Assembly: GCA_954871525.1 (NCBI GenBank)
Contig: OX940861.1
Span: 9,532,842-9,596,841 of the forward strand
Reading direction: 5' to 3'
From: Parietaria judaica
Taxonomy: Eukaryota > Streptophyta > Magnoliopsida > Rosales > Urticaceae
Length of the DNA: 64,000 bases
The stretch's first letter is position 1. The number at the start of each line of letters is the position of its first letter. Under the pieces are notes generated by a model. That model had not been told where the DNA came from. It saw nothing but the letters and a program-made list of their open reading frames with translations, and did no database searches. Of this stretch, positions 34,216 through 46,240 are shown in pieces. The translations under genes and the position numbers were made by a program.

Positions 34216-35413
34216 GCATTTGGGTGACATACTGTTCAAATAAAAAAAAAACTCCACTTTGGAGTCAGCTTTGCAGTTCGAATGGAGAGCAATCAAACGC
34301 TATTTTGGTGTTTTGGAGTACGAATGGACATGGCCTAAGGATCACAAAACTTACATGATTCGAGTGATTCCGATATAATGAATGGCTGGATATATAAAAT
34401 TTGAGTATTTGACCTTTGTTTCCTCAATTTTATCATGTTCCGTGTGATATATTAAAAATAAAATGAATTTCGGAGAACCCACAAATTTTCTCTGGGTAGC
34501 GAAAAAGCTCCATAGCTACCGAGAAATGAGCCATGCCGTTGGACGGTTTAGGCGATTTTGCTTTAGACTATAGAAAGTTTTGCGCGATTAATGTTTTCTC
34601 CGCGAACAATCACATGTTTTCTGCGTTTTGTGCTATGTTCGTGTCGTGTAATTTAGCGACTCTAGTCATTTTCACAATTCAGCCTAATATTATCAGGATT
34701 ATGTTTAGTGAAAATATTTTTGAAGCTTGTTTGGAGGCTTACAATAAGTAGTTTAACCTAATACTTATTATAAGGCTAAGAATATTTACTAAACATCGAG
34801 CATGCTTGGGTTTCGGCCCACTTTATAGAAGATCAGGCTTTTCTTACCGGACTTCAGACCCATTTTCATCCTTAACAGGAATTAGTCAAATTGCTTGTTT
34901 TTTAATTATCTTTTCGATTCGGTAAAACATGGGTTTCTATGTCCGTGAAAGCAAAAAAGAAGTTTTGAGAGAAATAACTCTTTCGGACCCAAAAAAGATC
35001 ATCGAAAGTTTAAGAATTTTGATGGGTTGAAGTTTACAACGAGACAAATGCGACATGACCAATGACAATAAAGGGACACACGTACAAGGTCAAAAAAGGC
35101 AAATATAGATTTTTTTTTTTTATATAAGATATGGGCAGTCGAGCTTCTATAAATTAATAGTATTGGGACTAAAAAAAATTGATTCTATAGTCGAAGTTAT
35201 TTATTTACGGAGGAATTATTTAATAATGTTAGTTTTTTTTAAAGAATTTAATAATGTAAGTTCAAGTCGGGATTATATAAAGGTACTATTGCATCGAGAT
35301 TATTATTATCGAGTATTAATTTATCGATGTTCTACTCTATCTGGATTTTCAAAAAAAAATTAACACACCTTGTTGAATAAACTAAAATATATTACTTTAA
35401 AAACTTATTCAGT

Positions 35414-35486
<73 letters not shown>

Positions 35487-35657
35487 TTACATATTACTTT
35501 CGCTCTTTCTTACTCTTCGTACTTTAAAAACATCTCTCTAATAAAACTTTTTCTTAATTTATGAAGAAATCGACAATGCACATGGAATTTAAGACGATCA
35601 AGTGAAATTGGGGAAACGGAAACTTCCACCGGAGAAGGAATCCAGCGAATCTCCAGC
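34216..35657. other. Harbinger right end and intergenic DNA
   Basis: The first ~120 bp, with cattcgaactgc- and ccaaaacacc-like inverted sequence, probably belong to the Harbinger right end. Then there is no gene I can support. The ORF at 34533-34751 lacks family resemblance. A long AT microsatellite lies at about 35418-35482. Confidence 0.5.
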
Positions 35658-36895
35658 CAGGGCCGGCCCTTGGGGTAGGCGCGCAAGGCGTCAGCCTTGG
35701 GCCCCGGAATCTGGGGGAGGACCTCGGTGATCGTCGGCTGTTTGCAACGAAGTAGAAAATTAGAAGGTCGTCGACGTCATGAGAGATACAGGAAGACCTT
35801 AATTTTTTCCAGAGCGATGGGTTTCGAATTCTATCAAAGAAGATGACTTTTAATAGGGCCCACAATCTTTTGCGTGTCATTATTTCATTGGTTTTGTATT
35901 GTTATATAATTTTTGTTTGATAGGGCCCACAAACTGCGGCTAATGTACCCACTCATGACGTCGAGTTATGCCAAAAAAATGAGTGAGTTATGCCAAAAAT
36001 ATTAAAGATGTGATGCGAAATAATCTTTCATATTTTTGGCATAACTCACTCATTTTTTGTCCAAAATTTATAAATAAACACCCGTTGGAAAGATAAAAAG
36101 TTTATCTACAACTTTTTAGTTTTACATTTCATCATAAAAAGTCATTGAGTATATTAAAATTTGCTCGAAACAAATATTTTGCATTAAACTAATGTCTAGT
36201 TTTTCGTTGTATTGGAAATTTCGTATTTTTCTAAAACTGATTTTACAAAACTTAAAACATAAAAGTTGTAGATCTATCTCTTATCTTTCCAACCATAGGT
36301 CGTGCATAAAATTTGGACAAAAAATGAGTGAGTTATATCAAAAATACGAAAAGTGTGCATATAGAGGAGGATAACTCTCTAACGGTTAAGTGACGGAAAA
36401 CACGAAAATATCTAACGGATCAAACATTGGGTACAATAGCCGCCGAAAATAAACATTGAGTACATAATCCACAGAAGATCAAACATTGAGTACATTAGCC
36501 GCAGTTTACCTTTTTTCATGTGTCACTGATGTGAAAAGAGCAAAATCTACATTCACATATCTTTTCTATTTTATTTTATTTTTTGATAATATTTTGTTTT
36601 TATTTAATCTTTAATAGAAAAATCTCGTTTTAAAAATTAAAACTACATAAACAACAATAAATTATTGATGTAATTAATTAGACTGCATCAGTCAATACAA
36701 TATATTAAAATATTATTTTTGTATGTATACTAAAAAGTAAAAACTACATACATTTTTAGTTTATTAAAATTTGGTGAATGAGTGGTGCTACTAATAAATA
36801 CAGTTATTTTCATAATTTAATTTTTTTTTCATTGATAAAAGGGGCTCCTAAAAGAATTTCTGCCTAGGGCCCCCGAACTGTTAGGGCCGGCCCTG
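35658..36895. mobile_element. Non-autonomous hAT transposon, TCTCCAGC target duplication
   Basis: 1238 bp starting CAGGGCCGGCCCTTGGGG and ending GTTAGGGCCGGCCCTG, flanked by tctccagc at 35650-35657 and 36896-36903. The CAGGGCCGGCCC terminus is a familiar plant hAT end. No transposase is present. An internal element with inverted ends occupies about 35932-36506. Confidence 0.92.
35932..36506. mobile_element. Small inverted-repeat element nested in the hAT transposon
   Basis: Left end aactgcggctaatgtaccca and right end tgagtacattagccgcagtt are inverted copies. Inside are further inverted blocks: aaaatgagtgagttatgcc near 35978 against ggcataactcactcattttt near 36039, and again near 36322. No clear target duplication was found. 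A fragment of the same family lies at 24690-24842. Confidence 0.65.
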
Positions 36896-37212
36896 TCTCC
36901 AGCACAAGTATTAGAAGTTATTAAGTGATTGATTTTAAAAAAAATGTAATTAAGAAGCCTAAATCTAGCTAATTCAAATAAAGTAAAGATGATTACAACC
37001 TTAGCCCTTAAAAATTACTCAATCCTACCATTTTTTTTATATTAATTCCGCTAGCGGTGGAAATCGATGTTTTCAAATATCAATTCACATGGATAAAGTT
37101 GTAAAATCAAATTATAAAACTGGAATAAGAAATTGTAAAAAAAAGTAGTCCAAATTTGTTAACACTTCTTATTGTTCATATTTTAAATCAAAACAAGATG
37201 TCTACATCCACT

Positions 37213-37545
37213 AATCCCCAAAATATGAATCCGGGTTAAACCCGGATTCATTAAAAAAAAAAAAAAAAACCCGGATACCGAAATATCCGGATCCGGATTT
37301 TTCCCGAACCGGATATTTCGGTATCCGGGAAACACACAACCCGGATAAAGTATTATCCGGGTTTTTTTTTTAAAAAAATGTGTTTAATCTGGGCCGTTGG
37401 AAGAAAAAAAAAGTAAAACAAATCCCGGATCCGGATATATCCGGGATTTTTTTTCCCGGACCCGGATATAACCGTATCCGGGTTTTGGTAAATAAATAAA
37501 AAAAATTCCGGTCGGATGGATTTTTACCCTACATTTTGGGGACTG
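37213..37545. mobile_element. MITE made largely of CCGGAT motifs
   Basis: 333 bp flanked by acatccact at 37204-37212 and 37546-37554 (9 bp). The ends aatccccaaaat and attttggggactg are inverted. The interior alternates atatccggatccgg and its complement with A/T runs. The 9-bp duplication fits a Mutator-like origin, but an 8-bp hAT reading (catccact) cannot be excluded. Confidence 0.7.
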
Positions 37546-37965
37546 ACATCCACTTCTAGATTGAAGTTTTATTTTGATTCAATTGAGAGCAGAGTTTTTT
37601 TATTTTTCTAATATTCGATAACTAACATTTTACCACTAATTTACTTAAATGCTCAAGTTCTACTTGCAGTTGACTGACATGGAGAATATAAGTGCTTCAG
37701 ATTCAGATGGTGTTAGCTTCAACTGATGACTCGATTTATTAGTTTATTGATATATTTAAAATTTTAAAAAAATATCGATGTGTAAACTTATCGATTTAAT
37801 TTATCCGGTAAATTAGTTAACCGAAGGGTTCAATAACGAATTAAGAATTATTTTATTGATTAAATTAAGTATTATTGCATATAATTATATATGTTTATTT
37901 AAACGAATTCTATTTAATATATTGATTATAATATTTATTTACATAATGATTATACTTCCTATACC

Positions 37966-39028
37966 CAAGGTTTTAAATTTCGCGATTTTCCAAGAAAATG
38001 TAGACCGATTTTCGTTTTTTTGAGGATATGCGAAAGGAAAACCCTTTCGTTTCGCTGGTTTTTTTACCATCTTTTGCGAAATTCGCAGGGGCACGTGAAA
38101 GGAATATCGTTTTTCGTTTTTGTGAGTAAAAATTGCGAAAAATGGTTGGAATTTCACAAAAAATCACATTTTTGGTAGATTTCGGCAACAATACCAATTA
38201 AACTTTCGGCAAAAATAATTATACTTGCCCACCCCACCCCACCCCACCCCACCCTGTGGCGGCCACCGGCGGCGCGCGTGTGGTGGTGGAACATTTGTGT
38301 TAGTCCTCCCCCATCCACAAAATCCTATGACTCAAAGGGCCCAAGCCTTTGTCCCTAATATTTGGTATATAAACATCACCAAACTCTTGTCATCTATCAA
38401 TGTGTGATTTTTTTATATTCAACTAATATCACACATTCACACTTAACATACACATACACATACACTTCACCTAATAATTTAACTTAATATTATACACTTC
38501 AAATAATATTATACACTTAACATACATATTAACTTCACCTAACATACATATACACTTAATATACATATTCATTTAATATTATACACTTCAACTAATATTA
38601 AATTTGTTAACATACATATACAATTAACATGCATATTCACTTACTATTACATACTTAACATACATATTCACTTCACATAATAATTTGACTTAATATTATA
38701 CACTTCAACTAATAAAGTAACTTAATATTCTACATTTCACCTACATATTTAAGTTATAAATGTGTTTTGTTGTATACAATTATGTCATGTATTTATTAAA
38801 TATGTAGTATAAATATCTTGCTTAAATACTCAAATATTTTTTACAAAATATCCGTTGAAAACCCCATCGGCATGCGGTATTTCCATGAAAAAAGTGCGGT
38901 ATATGCGGCATGCGGCATGCAGTATGCCTTTTTTTTACGATTTGTCCATCGACATACCCATTGGCAAGCGATATATCCGTAAAACAGAAAATGCGAAAGG
39001 ACATCGGCAAACTACATTTTAAACCTTG
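37966..39028. mobile_element. hAT-like MITE with CAAGGTTTTAAA ends
   Basis: 1063 bp starting CAAGGTTTTAAATTT and ending ACATTTTAAACCTTG. The flanking octamers cctatacc (37958-37965) and cctagacc (39029-39036) match at 7 of 8 positions. Both ends carry gcgaaa-type subterminal repeats. The middle has a (cacccc)-like tract at 38229-38256 and an AT-rich region with many acttaacatacatat-type repeats (38430-38710). Confidence 0.7.
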
Positions 39029-39074
39029 CCTAGACCTATGTAGGAATATAACTTATATATAAAAGAGAAATTGC

Positions 39075-39450
39075 ATGGGATAGCCAAATTGATATGTTAG
39101 TTTAGCAAAATAGCCAAACTTTTTATTAATATTGCCAAATAGCCAATCAACCACATTAATAAATCACGAAAGACCTTATTACCCTTGTATCAACGTGTAT
39201 TAACGTGTATTAACTGAGTTAATTTGTTTAAAAATAAAAATCGTGATTAAAATTTTAACAAAAATTTAATTTATTTTTAAACAAATTAACTTAGTTAATA
39301 CACGTTAATATAGTTAATACACGTTAATACAAATGTAATAAGGTCTTTCGTGATTTATTAATGTGGTTGATTGGCTATTTGACAATATTAATAAAAAAGT
39401 TTTCTATTTTGCAAAATAATTTTTCTAGTTTGGAATATGGCTATAGAGCC
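39075..39450. mobile_element. Foldback MITE
   Basis: Nearly perfect large inverted repeat: the left arm (tagccaaat ... ccaatcaaccacattaataaatcacgaaagacc) is mirrored by the right arm (ggtctttcgtgatttattaatgtggttgattggc ... ggctata). Arms are ~150 bp around a short AT-rich centre with acgttaatacacgt repeats. The target duplication is not clear. Confidence 0.75.
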
Positions 39451-39709
39451 CTATATAAAATGTGTATGGATCAATCACTTTTATGAGAGAAGAAAAAGTC
39501 CCATGGACAAAGAATAAAACAATTTCGGCAAACTGAAGTTATAAAAAAGACTTTTGATTGCACCAATAGTTTGTGTGTAGTATTGGAAACTCAATAAATG
39601 AAGAATCTGCAAAAGAAAACTGTGAGATCTGAACGATTAAGCTTGATACCATCTTTGTTACCATCAGCCACGTCCGATCTTTGTTATCATCAGCCTCGTC
39701 CGGACCCGG

Positions 39710-39823
39710 ACCAGTGACTTCATATGTGCATGTGAAGTAATAACTAGCTCAATTATATTAAGAGAGACCAGTGACTTCATATGTGCATGTGAAGTAATAA
39801 CTAGCTCAATTATATTAGGAGAG
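39710..39823. repeat. 57-bp tandem duplication
   Basis: accagtgacttcatatgtgc and the following bases occur at 39710-39766 and again at 39767-39823, with one visible difference near the end (aagag/ggag). It is immediately next to the hAT MITE at 39832. Confidence 0.85.
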
Positions 39824-39831
39824 ACGGGTAT

Positions 39832-40396
39832 TAGGGCTGTGCATAAAACCCAAAAATGCGGGTTTTAAACCGAAACCGGACCGAATCCGATTTTAAAAAA
39901 CCGAAACCGAATTAAAACCGGGTTAAACCGAAACCGAATTTTTCAAAACTGGTTTGAGTTATAAAACCCGGAACCCGGTTAGTAGGTTACTAAAACCCGG
40001 TTTTTTTAATTAAATATTTAATTTATATTTATAATTTTTAAAATTAGTAGTCTGATAAAAAATAAAAAATATATTTATAATTTATATTTATGTTTAGACC
40101 TGTTTTTATTATTTTTATGTCTTTAAATTGTTTGTTTCTTTTTTTTTTATTATTTATTTATTTTCAGGTTAAAAACCGGGTAAAAAAAAAAAACCGGATT
40201 TAAAACCCGAACCCGAATAAAATTCGGGTTCGGGTTTTAAAACTGGGTTTTAATTTTAAAACCGGGTAATTATCCGAACCCGGATTTCCGGGTTTTCACT
40301 TTAAAAACCCGGTTTCGGGTTTGAAAATTGAAAACCCGGAAATCCGGGTCCGGGTTCCGGGTTTAAAAAAACGGGTTTTGGACCCGGTTTGCCCTA
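39832..40396. mobile_element. hAT MITE, ACGGGTAT target duplication
   Basis: 565 bp starting TAGGGCTGTGCATAAAACCC and ending GGTTTGCCCTA, flanked by acgggtat at 39824-39831 and 40397-40404. It contains gaaaccgg/acccggttt-type repeats at both ends and an AT-rich middle. The same family is present at 43437-44017. Confidence 0.88.
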
Positions 40397-40404
40397 ACGG
40401 GTAT

Positions 40405-41492
40405 ACAACGATTTTCCACATGTAAACGAGTCACGAATACAAACTTAATTGGTATTAAGAAATGCACAGGACATTAAGGAACGAGTGCTCTCTAATATGA
40501 TATTATATATTATTCGCCCCTCAATATTATCTTCTTCAATGGATCAAGGTCGAGTCTTTTGCTTAAATTGTTGAATATATACTATGCTGCTGTAATTTGA
40601 TACCATAGCTCCTATACAAAATTATGATACAGAAAAAATGACAAAAAAATAAAATAAATAAGAATAAAATAAAATAAGAATCAAAACGACGGTAAAATTA
40701 TGAAATAAGAAAAAAGGCAGAGGCCAATAAATAGTTAAGAGCATTTACAGTCGAGCGTCATACTCAACGCCAAAGCCTTTTTTTTTTCTTTCACTTTTTT
40801 GTTCCAGTGGAACTGTATTCTTCACGCTAGTATAGTGTGAAGAGGGGCTGTGAAAGTTTGCTGCGCTACATCTAGCGCAACATTATTCACATCGCCAATT
40901 ATTATTTTTATTTATCTCTTAATTCTTCGTAATTTAAAAATGTACTTAAATATCTTTAAATTATAAAATTATTTAATATTTACCCTTAATATTATATATA
41001 AAGAGTAATTATTTGCATAAAAAATTATTTATTGGAGGTTAAAGTATTTAACTTGTATAAAATAATTATTTTACATAATTTAAAAGTCTAATACAAAACA
41101 CTATTACATTAAAAATTCGTACGAAACACGATTATATTATAAAATATTATAAAACACAAGTACATTATAAATGAGAGGGATTTTATTTTATTTTTGTGTA
41201 ATTCTTATTTAATAATTTTTTTAATAAATGTGAGTGATTTTTTAGTCATTTGAATAAGTGATCTAATTAAGAATCAATAAATAAATACAAGAGTATGAGT
41301 GTAAATACAATATAAAGAAAAGAAAAATAGAGTGGATTTTTTTTTTTTTTTGCTTTCTTTAATCAAAATTTTATAGTTGTTATGTAACTGATTTTTTTTT
41401 TTTTTGCTTTCTTTACCAAACAATTGCTTTCTTTTCAAATAATTGTTTGGTACATCTTTTTATTTTATTATTTTACAAAACAAAAATACAAA
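40405..41492. other. AT-rich intergenic DNA, no gene seen
   Basis: A gagcatttacagtcgagcg segment at about 40739 resembles the end of a Tourist-like MITE but no partner end was found. T-runs lie at 41338-41352 and 41392-41405, each followed by gctttcttta, so a small local duplication is present there. Confidence 0.45.
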
Positions 41493-41497
41493 GTAAC

Positions 41498-42272
41498 TGT
41501 TAAGGTCGGATTTGGTCAAATCCATCCTCAACACAACTCGTGTCGTTTGGTCCATAAACGACATGAGGGGAGGCGAGGAAGTTCGTCACCCGAGGGGGAT
41601 TATCCCCGAGGAGGAACATCCCCGAGGAAGAGTACCCCCGAGGAGGTTCATCCACGAGGAGACACAGCCACGCGAGAGCAAGTTGCGATGAAGCGTCCCA
41701 TCACACCCGACGAGGACCTTCGTCATGATGATTGTGCAGGGTCGAATGACCCTTGACGAGACGTGCATTTAATGAAGCCGACCTACTCACTCGATGAGAG
41801 CGTCGGCGACGAGGCTTGCAGAGCCGAATGACGGCTGACGGGATGCGCATTTAATGAGGCGCACCTACCCATAACGGCAGCCTGCTCGGAAGCGACATAA
41901 AGCAAGAATTGACCATGCTGCCCTCAAATCACGCCAGAGAGTGAATGATTAAAAGGAAAAAGGCGGTAAGGATGCGAGGGAAAGGCATTGAAAACTCTAT
42001 AAAAGGCAAGATATGCCTCATTTGTAAAGGTTCGGAAAAATAGAGAAGAAAGGCTCGGAAAGAGAGAAAGAAGTCTTGTAATAGAAAAGGCCAAGGAAAT
42101 AGAGAGAATTTGTGTTCATGATCCTTCATTTGTCCAGCTATTCAACGGAAGAAAACCGAGCTCATTTCAAAAAATATAATAAAACAGAGATATTCATCAT
42201 TTACTATTGTTTATTTGTTATTTGGTGATTGTCTTTGTGTCTGGAAAAGGGTGGTGAAAATCGCCCTCTACA
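41498..42272 (+). mobile_element. Solo LTR of the Gypsy family at 62009, GTAAC target duplication
   Basis: 775 bp starting TGTTAAGGTCGGATTTGG and ending CGCCCTCTACA, flanked by gtaac at 41493-41497 and 42273-42277. It aligns along its whole length with the 5' LTR at 62009-62772. A TATA box (tataaaa) lies at 41998-42004. ORFs inside are not genes. Confidence 0.92.
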
Positions 42273-42277
42273 GTAAC

Positions 42278-43428
42278 TCTTAATTTTTTAAATATTATGA
42301 CATAAGTACAAAATATTTATAGAAGTTAATAGCATATCAAAATCTTATTTTTTAACGGCAATAATACTATATTGTGAAACCTTTCAATTCAGTGGCATAA
42401 TTAAATTATTAAACCTTGTAAATCAAGTTTTAAAACATTTTCTTTGAATTATATCAACAAACACTCAAGATGCTATATCAATCTATAAGCTTCATCATCT
42501 ATAAAAAATATTTTCTTCTTTGAACTCCAAACATATGACAACAACAATCAAAAGTCAAAACAATGAGCAATAAGAAAATTGGAAGTCTGATTACAGTGAT
42601 GAGTTGATGGTGAGGGTCTTGGATAAGAGTTAAGACAGTTATGGCTTATAGATCACAGTATTAAAGAAATTGGGAGACATTCGTGGTTTAGACTTCAGAT
42701 AAGGAAATGCGGAGGTTGGGATTGCAAAATCAGAGGTCGGAGTGAGTCGGAAGAGTGCAAAATCAGAGCGTGATGAAGGTCCTGAGTGTGAAATAGAGTT
42801 CATATTCGGATGTCGGAGTTGCAGTGGGCAGTCAGACCTCAAAGCGGTCGGAGTTGTGGTCGGCGGCCGCCGCTCGGCGGTCGGAAGTGCGGCCGGAGAT
42901 CAGAGGTCGGAGGTGCGGTCGGAGGTCGGAGCTCGACATGAGAAACTAAAAGCCATTGTTGTGGGAGGGAGCATTCGAGAAAATGTTCGAGAAAAAACCC
43001 AATGAAGAATAAAGAAAACACCTAAAAAGCATCACTCTAAATTTGTGAAGAAAAGTAAAAGTAAGACTCAAGTAGAGCTGAGATAAAAAAAAAAGTTCAA
43101 ATTACGTACCAAACAACTGACTCAATTATTTTTAAACACTATTCAAAAACAAAAAGTAAAAACAGTAATTCCAGTGACGTACCAAACATAGTCATAGAGT
43201 TTGATTGGAGATGATTTACTACGAGAAATAGAGTAAAAAATAAAGTGAGAAATGGAGTAATCGGTTAGAGATAGCCTAACAACTCGAAGTGATGCGTCAT
43301 ACAATAAGAAAACATCAGCAAGCACGTGAACATGGCGAAACTGGTGGAAACGTACACCACACAAATGAGGAAACCACAAAACGACAATAAAACTAAACAA
43401 CACGACAAAACCATCATATGACTTTATG
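42278..43428. other. Intergenic DNA with a GGTCGGAG minisatellite
   Basis: Mostly AT-rich. At about 42716-42940 a GC-richer tract is built of ggtcggagt, gcggtcggag and similar 8-12-bp units. The ORFs 42742-43005 (+) and 42839-43021 (-) are translations of it and resemble no protein. Confidence 0.55.
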
Positions 43429-43436
43429 AATGATGG

Positions 43437-44017
43437 CTTGTGCATAAAACCCGAAAAATGCGGGTTTTTAATCGAAACCAGACCGAATTCGGTTTTTAAA
43501 AACCGAAACCGAATTAAAACGGGTTAAACCGAAACTGAATTTTAAAAAACCCGCAACCGGATTAAACCAGTTTTCGGGTTCCGGGTTTTGAGTTATAAAA
43601 CCTGAAACCCAGTTAGTAGGTTACTAAAACCCGGATTTTTAATTAAATATTTATAAATATACAATTTATTTTTATAATGTTAATGAAATGGTTTTTAAAG
43701 TTTTTATTGTGATTATATTTGTTGAATTAAGGTTTAGCATGTTCAACAAAATTATAAATTTATATTTTGTAATTGTAATTGTTCAATTTTAAATATGAAT
43801 TTATGTTTTGTAATTTTTTTATTTTTTTTCAATAAAATTCGGGTTCGGGTTCAAAATTCAGGTTTTCAAATAAAATCCGGGTAAAAACCCGAACCCGAAT
43901 TTTCGGGTTTTTCCTTTTAAAATCCGGGTTCGGGTTTGAAAAATCAAAAGCCGAAAATTCGAGTTCGGGTTTCGGGTATCGAGAAAACCCGGGTTTTTTT
44001 ACCCGGTTTCAGCCCTT
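43437..44017. mobile_element. hAT MITE, same family as 39832-40396
   Basis: 581 bp. It begins cttgtgcataaaacccg and ends ggtttcagccctt, with aatgatgg (43429-43436) and attgatgg (44018-44025) as a target duplication with one mismatch. The interior cggttt/aaaccg/gggttcgggtt repeats match the sister copy. Confidence 0.78.
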
Positions 44018-44449
44018 ATTGATGGCACATGACAAGTAAAATCAAGGACAAAAATGTCAAAGCGATAAAAGTATACACCATAGAAAGTGAAAACGACGGT
44101 GAAAAAAATCATCAAACCAACAAAACGACATGAAGCGTGAAGGTGAAGACGACGGCAAAAATGATGAAACGAAACGAAAACGACGGTGAAAAAAATCATC
44201 AAACCAACAAAACGACATGAAGCGTGAAGGTGAAGACGACGGCAAAAATGATGAAAAGGGAACGAGTCAATTGCTTAATGCCTGAATCGTGAGTAAACAC
44301 TGGAGTTTCCTGAGTCGTGATCCACAAAGACTCGTACAGTAATTGATTCCATTCCATCAAACGAATCATTCCCTTTCTCATGGATAATTTCCTGAAATAA
44401 TCACAACATCAATCCAATTTTCCCGAGAAAATCACAGAGTGCAAGAAAA
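44018..44449. repeat. 87-bp tandem duplication and F-box gene upstream region
   Basis: From 44094 and from 44181 the sequence cgacggtgaaaaaaatcatc and its continuation are repeated with an 87-bp period (two copies, to about 44267). The period is divisible by 3, which keeps minus-strand ORFs open without making them genes. The rest is the leader of the gene at 44450. Confidence 0.75.
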
Positions 44450-46240
44450 ATGGCGAAGCTTGATTCAGTCTCCTTCACCGATTTCCCCGAGGATGTCCAG
44501 CTCACCGTCCTCTCCTTCCTCGCGCCGGCGGACATCTCCTCCTTCGCCTGCACGTCCAAACGCTCCGTCTCGCTCTGCCGCGGCGACGGCAGGCTCTGGT
44601 CCGCCATGTGCGAGCGCAAATGGGGCTCCAAGACCGACCTCAGGCGATGGGGGAAGGGGAACATCTCCCACAAGCGGCTCTACGCCACGCTCAGCGATTG
44701 GGAGAATCTCATCGGGTTCTGGCGCCGGAGCGGCGGCGACGACGCCGGAGATTCGTGCCCGCCGCTGATATTCTTCGAGTGGGGCTCGCATTTCGTATCC
44801 GGGTCTAGGGTTTCGCCGTCGAGGAACGGGACTTACGAAGTCTGCAAAGCTCCGTTCCTGTGGATGAGTCTCTCGCCGGAGGGGCAAGTCGTGAGCTTTA
44901 TCGATCCCGGCGGGAGGATCGAGATCTCCGAGGTGTCGGAGCTACTGGATTCTCGCTTCTCCGAGAGAGAATTGGTTCCGGTGAGCGTGAGCTTCATCGG
45001 GAAGCGCCATGTCGTGGTGGAGGAAGATTTGGGCGTCAACGGCAAGAGGAGCGGCGTGGATTTCCCGAGGAGCTCGAGCCCGGCGAATCTCTATGGCTCC
45101 GAAGAGGATTCTGCGGAGCTGGAGGTGTTCGGGTCGCCGGAGAGTTTCTCGAAGCGGGTGATGCCAGAGATTTACCAGTACTTTGCGAACCGGACGAGCC
45201 CGGCGGGGGACCGGTCGAGGAGGCAGAGGCGGCGAGAGAAGGAGAGGCAAGGGAGGAGGAGGTGGGAGGCTCAGCATTTCGTCAAGATTGTGAATTGCTC
45301 GCCCACTCCTGAGAGGCCTTTTCAGGGCATTTGGAAGGTTACTTCCTTTTGCCTTCTCTGTTTCTCGCTGTATTATCAAAATATTCAATCAATTTTGCCG
45401 GTGATATTGGATGATCTAAAGACGTTGATCACAGTATGTTTCGTTCAACACAAAAGAGTTAGAAATCAGATTCCAAGGGTTAAAAGGGTGTTTTATCATC
45501 GTGAGATCGTGATGTTTGATCAGTGAAAAATTCCTATTAAACATCATTGGAAGAGCTTACCGATCTAACTCTCGATTTAGAGACCCGGGTATCGTTAATC
45601 GATAGAGCGTTCTTGTTTCGGTTTGATTATTGGCTCGGGACCTGCTATGAATTTGCCCTGCTACCCTTCTTATGGGAAATTGCTCAAATGAAATTAGGCA
45701 ATGGAAGATAGCCTAAAAGAGCTCTTTTCAGCCTAATCATTTGACAGAACCCTAATTCGATGGCAGGGAATTTACGACGATACAAATCTGGGCCTTTACC
45801 TCATTGCATACGACGACCTCGGTTGCATCACCTGCCGGAAGCTCTGGTGCACTCCGGAAAGTTTCGCCAACTACAGCCAACTTTACTGGATATCAGACAG
45901 CATATTTACCGATTCGCCGTTTTCCGAGAATGAAGAAGCTCTCTACGAAAGCCGTGTTCATCTCAGACCGATTCCAGACCCGGATTGCTTTTTCGAGGGC
46001 CTGTCGTTGTACCAAAACAACCCGGTGTCGCGTATGTTATATCTCAATGCGAGCTTTGATCTTATCGCTGAACGCATCCTGGGAAGCCCTCCTGTTTCTC
46101 TGCTAATGGAGGGACGGATTTGGCTGTACGGAGACGGGACGTTCGGGTTCGGTTTTCTTCAGGAGGACTTCATCGTCGACCTCAAGCGTGTGATCGAGAA
46201 GGGTGTTCTGGTTGATGCGGTGCAATGTTCAGGTGCCTGA
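44450..46240 (+). CDS. F-box protein (At3g12350-like), two exons
   Basis: Exon 1 is 44450-45337 (296 codons) and exon 2 is 45767-46240 (157 codons plus stop), giving 453 residues. The 429-bp intron is in phase 0, with donor AAG|GTTACT and acceptor GGCAG|GGAATT, and joins F-Q-G-I-W-K to G-I-Y-D-D. An F-box lies at about residues 9-55 (DFPEDVQLTVLSFLAPADIS ... W-x2-MCERKW), the Skp1-binding part of SCF ubiquitin ligases. The remaining ~390 residues form a uniform, beta-rich domain of plant F-box proteins like At3g12350, with conserved F-F-E-W-G and L-Y-Y-D-D-type motifs. The substrate is unknown. Residues ~240-275 are Arg/Glu-rich and probably disordered. The first exon is GC-rich, like the other cellular genes here. 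Confidence 0.87.

Larger units (their letters stand above)
26700..34335. mobile_element. Degraded PIF/Harbinger transposon carrying nested insertions
   Basis: Identified from its two typical ORFs: a DDE_Tnp_4-type transposase on the minus strand (26805-27635) and a NAM-associated/Myb-like accessory protein on the plus strand (28288-29042), arranged divergently. The right end may be ggacatggcc|taa at 34326-34338 (Harbinger elements usually insert at a 3-bp TAA/TTA), but the left end was not found, so both borders are approximate. The stretch 29341-34207 is later insertions. Confidence 0.6.

Noticed and set aside
42742..43021. Arg/Gly/Val-rich ORFs on both strands
   Set aside because: Translations of the ggtcggag minisatellite.
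44860..45312. 150-codon ORF within the F-box exon
   Set aside because: Shadow frame of the GC-rich F-box gene; the correct frame has the F-box domain and consistent splice junctions.
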